Assembly: GCA_040954595.2 (NCBI GenBank)
Contig: CM082581.2
Span: 124,001-188,000 of the forward strand
Length of the DNA: 64,000 nucleotides
Direction: 5' to 3'
Origin: Balanoglossus misakiensis
Lineage: Eukaryota; Hemichordata
Positions 34,014 to 47,800 of the stretch are shown piece after piece. The position numbers and the translations under genes are program-made. The notes beneath the pieces were generated by a model, which saw only the letters and a program-made list of their open reading frames with translations, did not search any database and was not told where the DNA came from. The number at the start of each line of letters is the position of its first letter. Within the stretch, counting starts at the first letter, position 1.

Positions 34014-34896
34014 GGACAAGTACACTCATAAGTTGTACAAGACAGCTGAGTACACCGCCCATTGTTCAGGCATGGACTTGGCCTACATGGAGTTTGTTCT
34101 GTTTCAATGGCATGAAAAAAAAATAGTAGTGACATAAGTTTTTTAGGGTATGACCATTTCCCTAATTCCTACAGCTGTGGTTCTATCGGGTTCTCCTATA
34201 ACTGAGCCTCCTAAATGTATAACTGAACAATAAGAAGTCAAGGGTGCCCTGACACCCAACTTTTAAGAGCAGTTCATTTACTGAAACTGCCAGCACCCAA
34301 TATTATCCCACATGTAATCCATATGTGGAATTATATTATACCAGTATATTGAAGGTGTAAATCACGCTATTTGATTGGTCGAGACACGACACGTGACCAG
34401 GATATATTAGCCATATACCACAGTCATATATCATAGTCAAAGAAAATGCCTTTTTAAAATGTTTTATGCAAAGTTTCAATATACTGGCATAATATAATAG
34501 CAATAAAACACCCCCAGCCATGGTATACCACTCGATTTTGACCAGTTCAACTCCATATACGCACTCGCTATCGCTCGTGCGTATATGTCGTGAACTGGTC
34601 AAAATCTCGTGGTATACCATGGCTGGGGGTGTTTTATTGCTTAAATCAAATACACCTGTAACAGTTTTAATTTACCATGTGGGTATTTGCATGGAGGGCC
34701 ATGGTATTTGTTATCTACTGATAAAATACCCTTCAAAACAATATCCTCATTTCTTCAGAAGTTTGGCAACAAGACCAATAAAATTTGAAGTTTCACATCA
34801 AAATATACAATGCATAAATATGCTTAAAGATCTACGGAATAAAGATTGCTTGTTTGTTTGCAGGGTGTCTTGAAAGTATATACTCACTTGTTTGAC

Positions 34897-36014
34897 CATG
34901 GACCCTAGAGAAAGAAGGACGCGCAACTCCAGTTTTTTCTTGAAATGATGTTCTTTTGCATACATTATTTCCAGGTAAATCCCAATAATCCAATTTGCAA
35001 ATAAACTGTGTATAAACTAACGCAAAGTCTCGCGTTTTGCGTGAAGTTATCACAAACACCTTAGAACATCTCGCAGAAGACGAGAAAACTGCAACGTGGT
35101 TGAACGCAGCAATCATTTATGGAACACATCTGCACAAGTTAAACAGGAATTTGGCACCTCTGAGTCTGACAGCGTCCAAAACAAGCATCTTTTGTCTAAC
35201 AGTCCGGGTATTTCACAAGGCTGTGAGCTAACCGTACCGAGGGTTGCCTGGCGGCAATAGCGCACACATGAAAATCCAGCCAGTTTGTTTATAAATTGTT
35301 TTCGTGAAATCTGTTTTATTGTTCACGCACTGCGAAATAAAATGCCCCTAAACCACAATTTTTGTTTCAATGCTTCACGCAAACATAAAATTATTACGAA
35401 AAGTGTCAGCGTTACCAAGAAATATGAGTGCCCAGTCGGACATGCAAGAAGGACGCGCAACTCCAGTTTTTTCTTGAAATGATGTTCTTTTGCATACATT
35501 ATTTCCAGGTAAATCCCAATAATCCAATTTGCAAATAAACTGTGTATAAACTAACGCAAAGTCTCGCGTTTTGCGTGAAGTTATCACAAACACCTTAGAA
35601 CATCTCGCAGAAGACGAGAAAACTGCAACGTGGTTGAACGCAGCAATCATTTATGGAACACATCTGCACAAGTTAAACAGGAATTTGGCATGGATGATTT
35701 GTTTACAATTTTTAAATGAAGCTTGTGGCACTAGAAATGACCGTTCATCCGACAGACGACCATAATAATTAGCACAGACATCGTAATACTTTTAGAATTT
35801 TAGAAAAAAACGCAGTGGCTGCTGAAATGCAGGAGTGTCAGTTTGGTGGCAAGTTTTCGCATCACTGGTGGGGTCGACACGTGCCGAAGTAAGGAAGTCA
35901 TTGTCCAACTGTCCTGGGTGTTAATTATATGCAAAAGAACATCATCATACAGATAATCCCCAAACCCTTTGATCTTTGCCGCAGTTGCTCGTCCTTCTTT
36001 CTCTAGGGTCTATG
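34897..36014. mobile_element. 1118 bp DNA transposon, unit 3 copy
   Basis: Same site within e11 and the same terminal and internal repeats as unit 1. Confidence 0.82.
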
Positions 36015-37028
36015 GTTTGACAGATGTCACCTGTGTAAGAGTTCACACACTGGCATGAATAGAAATTGCACGATGTTTGCTGGCAAAATCCACCATTCAT
36101 ACATGGGTTGGGATCACAGGGGTTTTGCACTGGAAATTAAGAAAGGACGCCATTTTATTCCTTGCTACTCATTCTACAGTACAGATATGGCAAAAACCTT
36201 GCAGAATTATGGCAAGGGTGTGTGGAGTGATTGTGCCTACAACTTATATTAGGCTGGTATCAAGTTGTTCACACCTCCATAGATCATGTGGCAGTGACTG
36301 TGAGGCAAGGGCTTCCCTTCATGAAATCAAAGACCTGTGTACTGGAGGAGGGTTCCTTGCAAATGCTTGACTTGACTTCAAGCATACCTGTAGACTCATA
36401 TGTAAATTTACACTATCTGGCCTGGAGTGAGAATTTCCATAGTGGATGTGCGTTGACAAAAGGCTGTAAAATTGGCCAGTCGCGCATAATGTTTCTTGAA
36501 CTAAGACAATCAAGACATTATGCGCTACGAAAGTGATTTTGATTGGGAAGAGTGTAATCTTGCATTCGATGTCAAGAACGCTCCAAGCTCTGCTGTGGTG
36601 ATGGCTACACCTATGCTCAGGAAACATGCAGTATTTGAATGCATCAGAGACAAAAGGTAAAAGAGACTGCGCTGTATACTTACATATCTCACACCTATCA
36701 CCTTTGTAGCAACCAGTACATATGCAGGTGAGATCAAAGCAGGAATTTCGAGCCGGTTGACAGAAGCCACCATTCTGGCACGGATTTGGTGGACACTGGT
36801 TGAGTCCTACAAGGAAAAGGGTCAAATTTTCCATGATCATCAATGTCATGTGATTATGAATGTATGTCAGTGGCTGAAAAAAATTCCCAGGGGTGAGTTT
36901 CCTACAAAAATTGTGATGTGACAAACCGACAAATTAGCATATTAGAATAATCAGAATAAATAAAAAACAGGTAGTTTAAAAGAACAAACACTTTGGAAAA
37001 GGAATAGAGCTAAGCTGCTGTCCCTTTC

Positions 37029-37490
37029 TAATTGTTACTCGTTCAAAAATCACCTGGCACATCACTCCAATTTTGTATCAGTTGCACTGGCTACCTGTTA
37101 CAGAGCGTATTGTTTTTAAGATGTTAGTTCTCATTTTTAAATCCATTCATAAACTTGGTCCAATCTATGTTTCTAGCATGACTAATCTATATGTTCCGTG
37201 TCGCAATTTGAGGTCAGCTGATCAGTTCAAACTCTGCCCTGTTCGATCACGCACCAAGAGTTATGGTGATCGTGCTTTTACTGTTGCTGCTCCAATTCTT
37301 TGGAATAATCTTCCACTCACCATTCGCCAGGCACCAGACTTATCTGTTTTTAAATCAAATGTTAAAACTTTACTTTTTAAATCTGTTTTTTAGCCATTTG
37401 TTGTATTGTACTTTTGCTTTAAGCGTCATTGATCACATTTTTTGTGGATACTGACGCTATACAAATAAATTATTATTATTATTATTATTA
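37029..37490 (+). mobile_element. LINE 3' end fragment, unit 3
   Basis: Same fragment with uninterrupted TTA tail; Val variant as in unit 1. Confidence 0.85.
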
Positions 37491-40400
37491 TTTCTATTTT
37501 TGTGTTTGTACAACATCAGTGAAGTTTAAATCATAATAAAAAAAAATGATAATTATCATTATTAACTGCTATAGATTCAAACTTACTTGTCTCACACCTG
37601 TTTCCCTAGTAACACTCTGTGCACATGCCAATGGTGGCAGTACAAGAATTTGCCTGTTGTTGGCAGGTACCTCCATTGAGACAAGGACTAGTGAAGCATG
37701 GATTAGGAACTGGAAGACAGGAATTCAAAATTTTATAAAACAGTTACCTATGGTAACACCAGTACACGTTCATTATTTCTCTGTTATGTTTTTATACTGG
37801 TGATTTTACTGTTTTTATTACCGATCATATGACTGACTTAAAGATGATGATGATGATGATAATGACTACACCTGCTATTATTACTACAATGTACCTCAGC
37901 ACTTAGATTTTTTAATAAATGACAAAGTACTGTACTCACGTGTTTCACATGTGAAGCCCAGGTAGCAGCCAGCACATAGACATGTGACGCCTGTACAAGA
38001 TCCCTGGATTGCTTGGCAAGTACCAGCATTCCGGCATGGGTTAAGGTTTGTGTTCGCACGGATTCATTGCTGCAAATGTACACAATATTTACAAAATAAA
38101 ACAGTATACAACTGTAAGTATTTATAATCATCAATTGTGAATATCACACCAATCAAGGCCTTTTAATGCACCCTGATTGCTGAGAGCTGAAATACGTGAA
38201 CCAACGTGTATTTGTTTTCACTACTATATCACATGACATTCTGCATCTCTTTTCCATAGTTGGAGTCTGCACCCAACATTGTATTCCGGGGTAGCACTAC
38301 CCGGAACCCCGAAACTTTTTCGTCATCATCCGAGTACTTTTCCCAGCATGCAGTTGCCAAGAAGGCTGCACAGGGAGTTTTTAATTTTGCACTGGTATAC
38401 AATTTTTTTATTCGTCAATTTCACAGACACGTGTATTGCACATCAAAATTTTGCGTCAGAAGTGAGGACAACTTAACTAGGTACCAATGCAATGTGGTTT
38501 TAGGCGGATTTGAACTTTTCCTTTAATGTAACAGTTGTATTGACATGCGATTATCATACTGAACATGAAGCAATCTCAAAATTGCTAAAAATAAAATAAT
38601 TCAGAACATTTAGATTCTACAATGGTGAAAAAATATGACAAACCTTCCAAAATTCTTATTTTTGAGGCCATTTTACAAAAATCTACGAGCCTGGCAAAAT
38701 CTGAAAGAGGTGCTAGATAAAGGGCGCTTTTTCAAAACTCTAGATGGTTGACCCCCAATTTTTATTCCATAGATTAAATGTTTAGAGGTCATAGTATCAT
38801 CAGTATTAATTTTAACATGATCAGACGACCCTTTATTTCGAGGTGCCCAACACCTTAAATATGTTTTTACGACTAAGACGACTACAAACCTGGTAGAAGG
38901 GGAGTACATGTTGTTGATGGTCCCAGAGAGTAGGTTCTTGATGTGCAGGCAAGTGGGTGATGTTGCTGCACACTGACAGCCTGGATCGCAAGGGGTACAG
39001 GATACTTCTGTGGCTGTGTCAGCATAATAACTTGATGGACAAGGAATGGGGCTGTCTGACCCATCTGGACAGTAGTTACCTACGCCGCAATCAGCACATG
39101 TCATGTCTGTAGAATAACAGCAGCTTGTGTAGTGAGTGTTTTGCCGATATGACAGAGTTCAAGTATGCTTATTTGGTTAAATTTTAAAAGGAATATCACC
39201 CGCTGTTTTAGAGTTAATATTGCGAAAGGGACTTCATAAGTTGTCTGAAAACACCAGTTTCCCCAATTTTCACTAATGTATAGGAATACATGAGAAGTCG
39301 GCCAGATTAGAAGTCAGCCACTACGCGCGTATGAGAAGTCGGCCAGTTGTTGAACTTGTACCCGAATAGTGCAGTGATGACCCAGATTACTTATAACAAC
39401 ACTTAATAAAATATAATTGCACTAGATATTTTCATTTGGACGGATTTCCCAAATTCTTGACAACACAATGGCGTCATTTCAAATAATGGCGTCTGGCATC
39501 CGTACCAGTTCCCCATCCCCGTATCCGCGTAAGGAGCTTAGGTTGTTCGCCAAATTCCTGTGACATTTCTGATTAAAGGGAGTTGTTTCAAAGCCTACTA
39601 AAATACATAGAAGATGTATGTGTATATTCATACTTTCTGAGACAACACCAAACAAACAAACAAACAAACGTGACAAGGAACAGACTACTGGCGCAGCTCA
39701 AGAAGTGCAGGTGACTGATGTTGACGTACCCCGGTGACGTACATGAAAAGTGAACAGACAGTTTTAAAATTCATCGGCTATTTGTACAAATATCTCAGCT
39801 CCTGTACATCAAGGAAACATTTCGTAGTGAAACAGTTATATATAACACAAAGTACCAGGGTTCTCTCCCACAGGCCGACTTCTCGTACTGGCCGATACCG
39901 ACTTCTCATACTGGTCGACTTCTCAGGACACCATGTATAGCATAGCTGTTGAACTAAAAAAATATGTAAAACTACAAGTGATGTAAACAACTTGTGGAAC
40001 CATGTTCAAATCGAGACCAGAAGAAAAGAGATTTCAAGACTTACCTCCTTCAACACTTTACTTCCCTGTAGCGCACTGTGTGACATTTGTAGTTGTGCAT
40101 TCATAACCAGAAGGACTTGGCCGAACCTAGCGAGTATGAACCTATCACAGAAAAAATTCAAAGAACGATTGGTTTGGTCCAACGATCCCTTATTAGAGAG
40201 ATGTCCGTAATCACAGGTGTTACTGTACAATACCTCTTCAGTGGAATCATTGTGTTTTTCAAAGTGCATCACAATATCAACTCCAATGAGCATAACAGTT
40301 TAATTTTCTGTGTATGTCATGCTATAACACAGGGAAGTCATAAGAGTAATTTGCAGCCCAACTTACCAGTAACTGTTGAACAATCAACTACGGGTGACAT

Positions 40401-40808
40401 GGTTGGACACTTGGATCCTGCTGGACAAGGCGTGCATGTGCCGTCGCCTTCCATAGCATATTCACCATTGCCACAGTCAAGCGGATCTTACATTGGATCT
40501 GAACACGATTGTCCAGCAGGGCACAGAAGACGGGATGTGCGTGCAGGCTCCTCACTTATTTCATCTGATTAAAGAAAATGAGGTTTTTAGTGAAGTATTT
40601 GTGATACAGTGTCATTTAAAATAACAAATTACTTGAGATGATTCACTTCATAATTCTGAGACAAGTATACGGGCATGTAGAAAATTCTTTGGAGGACATT
40701 AAACGTCATTTCTAATCAACCATTTTCTGAATATCATAAGACTCTGCGAGATCTCACATGGCTAACCGGGTCTCGCAAGATTTCGCACTGAGTTGATAAT
40801 CTGTTGTA

Positions 40809-40840
<32 letters not shown>

Positions 40841-42782
40841 TAACCCCAGTCGCACTGACTTGAAAATCTGTTGTAAACACATACATGCATACACACATAC
40901 CACTCAGTTTCATCACACAGCAAACTGAACAAGTACCACAATCTTACCATTTGTACATCTGGTACAGTTTGTTGCACCAGCCAATGACACGTAACCCTTG
41001 GTACACTTGAATTGCGATGCACTGGGATCTGTGCAGGCGTACCCTTGCTCACAAATAGTACACTGTTCAGCACCGGCTGATCTGTAAATCAAACAAAGAA
41101 TATACACACCAAGTTAACCTTTGAATACCACTGTAAAAAATTGGCGCAAATTTTAATTATTTTCATAAATAGAGGTCTATTCAAATTTGGAAAAATTGTC
41201 ATTTTTTCATTCATATATTATATCAGTAAATTTTAAATACAGAAATGGAAAATGTTCCCATCCTATTTTTCAGTTAGTAAATTACCTGACCTAATGTTTG
41301 ATGTTGGAAATAAAGGTTGGTGGGTAGAAGTTTACCTGTTATGCAAGAGGTACAGCGAGACATCCTTTGTCCAAGGCCGAACTGTAATAACCAGCCGAGC
41401 ATAAAATCACAGTGTTACCATTTGGACATTGGTTACCAGCTGGGCAATCAGCACATGATGTTTGTGCTGAAAATAAACAGAGATTTATAGAATCTTATAG
41501 TCACAGTCATACCTTCAAAGACGTGGGATTCTCACGCGGGTTGGGGACACAAAAATCCCTGGCAAAAGATTGAGGACAGGAAAATGCCAAACCAGAGATA
41601 TTGGTAACAGAAACTGTATACAGTCAATGCCATATGGCAGTGTGCTGTTCTAACAACAGACAAGAATGTGACGATCATAGTCTGTGTCGGAGATTTGGAA
41701 AAGAGCAAATTCGGTGAAAAGACGGGACAAAACAAAAGTCTACTTATACGATGCACATGAAAACTTGATGAAAGCGAAGCAGTCCACTATTTGAATGCAT
41801 TGGATGTAAAATTGGCAGAATATTTGGACTGGACGTAATGTTTGTATGGGGTGCCATGTGTTAACTTATTATTTAGCTAAATTATTTGTTCAAAAGTCGT
41901 TATTTAACATACTTATATGTATGTAATTATAGATTTGCAAACCATTTAAGTCCTGACAATTTATTTATAAATAATTTCAAGTCGATTCAATTATATACAT
42001 AAAATGTATTTTATGCTCTTTTATTTATATATAATAAATTATTTATAAACAATGTCAGTGTCAGTCTATTATATATATATCATGAGTGATGTACATAATT
42101 ATTTATATATAATTAATTATTTATAAATAAAAAAAATTTAAGTGTATTATATATATATCATGAGTGATTTATAAATAATTTAAGTGCAAGTCTATTATAT
42201 ATATATCATGAGTGATTTACATTATATAATGAATTATATATAAATAAGTGATTTCTAAACCATGAAAAAATGCACTCGCGCCGTTTGTCAACTTATTATT
42301 TAACGCAAACTCATTATTTAACGCAAACTCATTATTTAAGGCCTGTTCACACGACCCCTTGCATTTGGATCATTACGCACACATATAGTCCCCACACGTG
42401 AACAAGAAATGCACATTACGTGCGGTCATTTCATTTTTATTATACTCCTTTCAAAGGTTAGATGAAACACCGAAAAAGGTATCAACTAGTTAGTGATTTT
42501 AGCCCGTGATTGCAATGTTTGATTGAAACGCGAAAAGCTGATCGATAGCTCTACATTGTGGTCTCCGAGGTCAAAGGTTGGCCGGTCATGACAATGCCAT
42601 TATTAAAATAGGGGCCAGTCTTCAAGACGTGACTCTACCAGCCTCCAGACCAGGAACTGGCGACCCGCCGTTTGTTTCCAACGCCAAATTTGATTCTAAT
42701 GTTGAATTTACGAGAAAACAATTTATCTGACCTGTAGTTTTTTGGCTCACTTACGTTTTGATGACTGGCCCCTATTTTAATA

Positions 42783-43214
42783 ATGGTACCACATGACTCA
42801 GTATGTCCAGCTAAAGGCAAGTCATGCAGGAAGTGTGGCAAACCTAACCATTTAGCCAAATGCTACCATTCAAAAGGCAAGGCAAATAGGGTAGACAAGG
42901 ATAAAACTGTCAAAGCTGTGCATAAAGTGGAAGACAGCTCGGGAGATGAATACTGCTTCACTGTACAACAATCAAATGGCAGGAGGCCTCGAGTAACAGT
43001 GCAGATAGAACAAACAGCAGTTGCCTCACTGATCGACCCTGGTTCTACAATAAACATGATGGGTGTAAACACATACAACAACCTAAAGAACAAACCCATG
43101 TGGCAAACAGAAAGCCCGTTTTACCACTGCCAGCAGTGCATTATTGAGTATTTTAGCATCGCTGGATTTAGCTCTCGTCCAATCAGAGTTGCGGACGGTA
43201 GCATGATATACTAG
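42783..43214 (+). mobile_element. Ty3/Gypsy gag-protease fragment, unit 3
   Basis: Same 143-codon frame as unit 1. Confidence 0.75.
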
Positions 43215-44308
43215 TAATATAATTGAGAATAAATCTCGCGACAAGTGTACAGTTTGACAATGTACACAGATAATCCGTTTCAACAATGTTTCCTTTGTAG
43301 TGTGAATAAAACTGCACACTTTGCAAGTTTTCAACTTCAAAACACTATGGCTATTACAGAGACAAAGCTGCTAATATACAGTGTATACCTGTCATTTTTG
43401 TTTGTGGTGAGATTTTCATTGGCACAGTCGCACAGAGCTCACACAAGAGGAAATTACACTTTCTGTTGAATTCACTGCATACTGCTAACTTTAAGTCATA
43501 TATCCACTGAAACATTAAGTTATAGAATTTTCCATCGCAGTATTCTGTTTTATATACATGTATAGCAGTCCCACACATATTGATTAATTTGACAAAAGAA
43601 ACTGACTGACAATTTTCACAGCGCTCCCAGTAAAGCATCCTTGGCAGGTGCACGTCAATGCCACACACGAGGTTAGGGTTGGCAAGTGCTACCATTTTGA
43701 CATGGGTTGTTAGCACTAATCAATTCCTACGCATGACAGAAAAATGAAGAATTAGGCTATGGGCCGGAACTGCCTATCGTTTCAAAATGCACTCTGTATA
43801 TTAGGGTCTATTTCTTTTACATAAAAGACAAGTCTTCTTGCTCTAATATGATAAAATAAAAAAACTTCAACTTAAATATTGCGTCCTCAGAGGTAATATC
43901 GAGCCCTAAAAATCAGGTATGCTAATGCGGTTAAAGGTCGTGCAGTTCTCCTTATAACAATCGTTCGATTGGTGGTTACGTGACTGCATCAATCACAGAA
44001 TGCGTTATGTCACTCAGCAATTACACACACAGGGCAAACTATCAGGCAGCTACATGTACACTAGTATACATGTTACAGAAGATTAAACAGAATTTTTGGT
44101 AAGGAAAGTTTGAGCAGACTAGTCCATTCAATGTAAAAAATGGTGCTGATTCCAAAAAAGTCAGTCTTATTGACCCCTTTGAAGACAAAATTGCCATTTT
44201 TGCCACTTTTAACCCAAAAGGTCATTAAAAAAACCCACTCAAAACACACTGTTTTCATCACATTCGGAGATCTGATGACATTTGAGGATTATGCGGAAAC
44301 AGTGACAC

Positions 44309-44800
44309 CACTACTTAAGAGATTGCACTGGCTTCCTATACAGAAACGGATTGATTTTAAAATTCTTTGTTTAACCTACAAAGTTTTAAATAATATGGCT
44401 CCGTCGTACCTGAAGGAGCTCATAAGTGTTCGTTCTTCTGTCCGTAACCTTCGTTCTACAACTGATTGTTCTTTTATTCTTGATCATCCCAAAGTTAACA
44501 CAGCCTTTTATGGTGACAGGTCATTCTCTACAGGAGCACCACGGTTGTGGAATAAGCTACCGGTTCCACTCCGTAGCAGTGAGAATTTTAATGTTTTTAA
44601 ATCTCGCCTTAAAACGTTTTTATTCAGGGAATGACTTTTTTATCCATTTTTTATCCATTTTTAACCATTGTCTATTTTTTTATGATACATTTTTAGCATT
44701 TTACTTGTCTTTGTATTTTTAAGCAGCGATGTACAGCGCTTTGGGATGTCTTTTTACATGGAAAGCGTTTTTTAAGAATTAAATATTATTATTATTATTA
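44309..44800 (+). mobile_element. Second-family LINE 3' end (CR1/L2-like), unit 3 only
   Basis: Absent at this site in units 1, 2 and 4. The frame encodes the C-terminal tail LLKRLHWLPIQKRIDFKILC, then YKVLNNMAPSYLKEL, FYGDRSFSTGAPRLWNKLP and FKSRLKTFLF, ending at TGA near 44632. The 3' UTR has TACAGCGCTTTGGGATG and a TTA-repeat tail. The family differs from the LINE in unit 4 but has the same tail type. A clear target duplication is not visible. Its frame is by chance continuous with upstream intron sequence from 44140. Confidence 0.85.
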
Positions 44801-47800
44801 GAAGAAGAATAAAAATTACAGGTGACATTTGCAAGCACTTATGATCTGACCATATAGAAATATGCAATGTAAAAACATTAACAAGGAACATGCCCAATAA
44901 ACTGTCATGTGTCATGGCAGTCTTACAAGTGGTGCTAGAATGTCTGTACACAAACACATATGCGAAGCAACTTCTTTCAGTCAGCCCTGGAACAGACACA
45001 CACTGACCTGCCACTGGTAATTAAAATGTGATAGCTGGTGGTCTCTGTAACAGCTGGCCTATTTAAGTTATGTAAACATGTCTTTGTTCGAGGTAACAAC
45101 TCCTTGTAAATAGTAACTTTAAAAACAACTGGACAATTTGTTTAGGAGAAGATTTGCTAACCAAAAACAAAGAAACTTACCAAAAAAACTCGCTAAATAT
45201 TTAATCTTTCTGATCTCAGAATTGAATAAAAGTTGCACATATACAGGTATGTGTTATGAAATTATATCCTAAATTTCAAAGCAATCAGAGAAAAAACTAA
45301 TTTCAAAGCAATCCAACAAGCAGTTTCACAGAAAATATTTGTTCAAAAGTGGCAAAAACACAAATATGCAAATATCACCAAAATTGTACAATATCTTACT
45401 TCAATCACTACAAGGAACATGCTGCCTAAGTTCAATGCAATAGGACAAGCGGTTTCAGTGAAAACAATTTTTGACAAAAATTGCAAAAGTTTCCCCGATA
45501 ACACATTTATGCAAATATCACATTTTTTACAACATATTATTTAGGTTACCCCTACGAACATGCCTACCAAATTGCAAAGCAATCTGGCATGAGGTTTTAA
45601 AGAAAAACATTTTTTGACCAAAAATGGCAAATAATGCTCAAAATTATAGATATGCAAATTTTGCAACAATTTGAACAAAACTATGGTTACTTAGACAACA
45701 TTAGGAGGCTTCATACTAAATTTCAAAGACTTTTACCAATAACATGGAAAAATACAAAAAAATGCAAAAAAAATAGGAAATCGATAATATTAGCTCAAAA
45801 CATACAGGGTTGTATGAGGTTGATATAAGGTACATGCATACCATTTTTCAAATCAATATGACCAGTGGTTGTCCAGTTTTTGAGTTTTGACCAATTTCAC
45901 ATTTTCCCAGCTAATTTGCATATTTTTGGCAATGACATCTTCATTTGAACAAACTCCCATCTACAGCCCTGCCTGCATCTACACGCCAAATATCGAGGTC
46001 ATACGCGCTGCGGTTTTCAAGTTTTTCATGTGGACGGACATACAGACATACATCCATCCATCCATCCATACATACAGACGTAACCAATCCCATAAGTTCC
46101 TATGGTACATACCAATGGGACCTAAAAACTTGTGACTTACATGTAACACATGTTTGCCCAGTGTAGCAGGTTGGACAGTTGCAGGTGTAGATTGAGCAGG
46201 AGCCTTGAAGTGGCTGATACACTCCGTTATTCAGACATGGGTTTAGAAGACACTGGTTGATCGCTAAGGGTGAGAGAAATGAAAAGTATCACATTAGGGT
46301 CTTACACACTTGAGTGGGAAGTGAAATCTGTAGCAGACTGTCAGAAGATTGCACATCCGTGTGATCATGTTCATGTGTGAAGGATAATGAAGACCACTTG
46401 ATCCAAGCTTGGTGCTACCATCTTTACCATAATTACTGAATCTTATAATATTTACTAGTTGGGGGTGGGTGGGGTGGGGGTGGGGGTAGTTGATGTCATA
46501 ACTTTCTGATGTTTCAATTTACGGTTGGAAAAATAGCAACATCTACACTGATGAGCATTTGAGTCAATGAAAGTATTCATCATGGCTACCGTAGTGCATA
46601 TAAGTCTCTTGGTTAGCTGCACAATCACAGGCAACTTTATTGAGACAATATCAATGACAAAGCCCAGCGATTTCTACTTTGTGCGGGAAATCTGACACTG
46701 GTTTGCTTACGTTCAGCGCACGTGGTTCCGATGAAACAGCGTGGACTCTGGCATCTGAACTCGGTGCAGGACACTTGCTGGCAGAATCCACTGTTTAGAC
46801 AAGGGTTGGGCTGACACAGATTCAAATCTGTGCACAGAAGAGAAAGTGATATAAATTGTGTACAGTTAATATTTACTACATATACTTTAAACAGATTTGT
46901 GCAGTCAGGGTTGAGTGGTAAAAATCTCAGTTGGTCAACAGAACATCACTGTGACAAATTTCTTCCATGTTCAACAAAAGAAACGTAATGAAATTTTGAC
47001 ACAGGTGTAATAGTGTCTTAGTGTACCATACGGTGCAGGTTGTTATTTGGTCAAATACACAATCCCCTTTTATGGCACACACATTCTTAATAAATTTCCC
47101 CAAAATTGTGTCGTTATTCACTGTTTGATACAGGTTGGAAGAAACCAACTGCAAGCCGATTATGTGTTATGTTATTATGTTCCTCTTCATCTGAAATTTA
47201 AAATCACTCACATGTCTGACATAAATCGCCGGAGTAACAGCTTGTACAGGAGCATGTGAATTCAGTACACCAATTGGGCGTCAGCACACAGTTTCCACCA
47301 TTCCGACACTGGATGGGTTGACACTGGTTGACAGCTGTGGGATGTGCAGTCAAGATATTGTCAAAATTACAGAATCTACAAACTACACTCCACAGTCATG
47401 TACATGTATACATGACAACAACCAAAGGGCTGTTTTGAAAAACCAAATGCTGTGAAATCCTTTAGAGTGTGACAAGAAACCACAGTTGCAACCGAAAACA
47501 AAAATAGTGATAACATTAAGCTAGCCCAAAGTTTGAGTTACCAGGGCTTTAATATGTGTACCGTACTTATATTATATAATATATAACAAGTGTTTTGCAT
47601 TGAATAAAATAATATTGGTTAGTACTTACGCATTGTACATGTGGCACCAGTGAAGCATTCGGTACACATACAGTCAAACAGGAAACAGCCGTCTCACGCA
47701 ACGCATGTGCCACCATTTTGACAAGGCATAGGGTATAACTGATCAATGGCTGCCAAAACAAAAAGGAAAGTATCAATTACCTGCTTGTCAAAAACTTGTA

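Larger units (their letters stand above)
30954..36806 (-). pseudogene. Unit 3 EGF exons e17 to e10
   Basis: Exons on the complement: e17 30954-31070, e16 31455-31577, e15 31873-31992, e14 32387-32509, e13 33085-33207, e12 split as 33599-33638 and 34022-34098, e11 split as 34888-34896 and 36015-36129, e10 36684-36806. Here e13 has all eight cysteines. e14 has gained a TAG (complement 32415-32417) and a Cys to Tyr change at its second cysteine. e12 is interrupted by a 375 bp transposon, so translation leaves the EGF sequence after ECTCP. Confidence 0.8.
37587..46263 (-). pseudogene. Unit 3 exons e9 to e1
   Basis: Exons on the complement: e9 37587-37709, e8 37940-38069, e7 38890-39106, e6 40045-40141, e5 40367-40564, e4 40948-41076, e3 41336-41466, e2 43607-43715, e1 46141-46263. 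Lesions match unit 1. A LINE 3' end (about 44309-44800) sits in the intron between e1 and e2. Confidence 0.75.
30652..46408. repeat. Tandem array unit 3 (15757 bp)
   Basis: Same exon order as unit 1. Private changes are a 375 bp DNA transposon in exon e12 (33639-34013), a LINE 3' end at about 44309-44800, and loss of about 20 bp in an A-rich stretch near 44940. It retains a cysteine codon in e13 that units 1 and 4 have changed to glycine. Confidence 0.97.

Noticed and set aside
44140-44634. 164-codon open frame in unit 3 as a new gene
   Set aside because: The upstream third is intron sequence present in other units; the rest is the LINE tail. The fusion is accidental.
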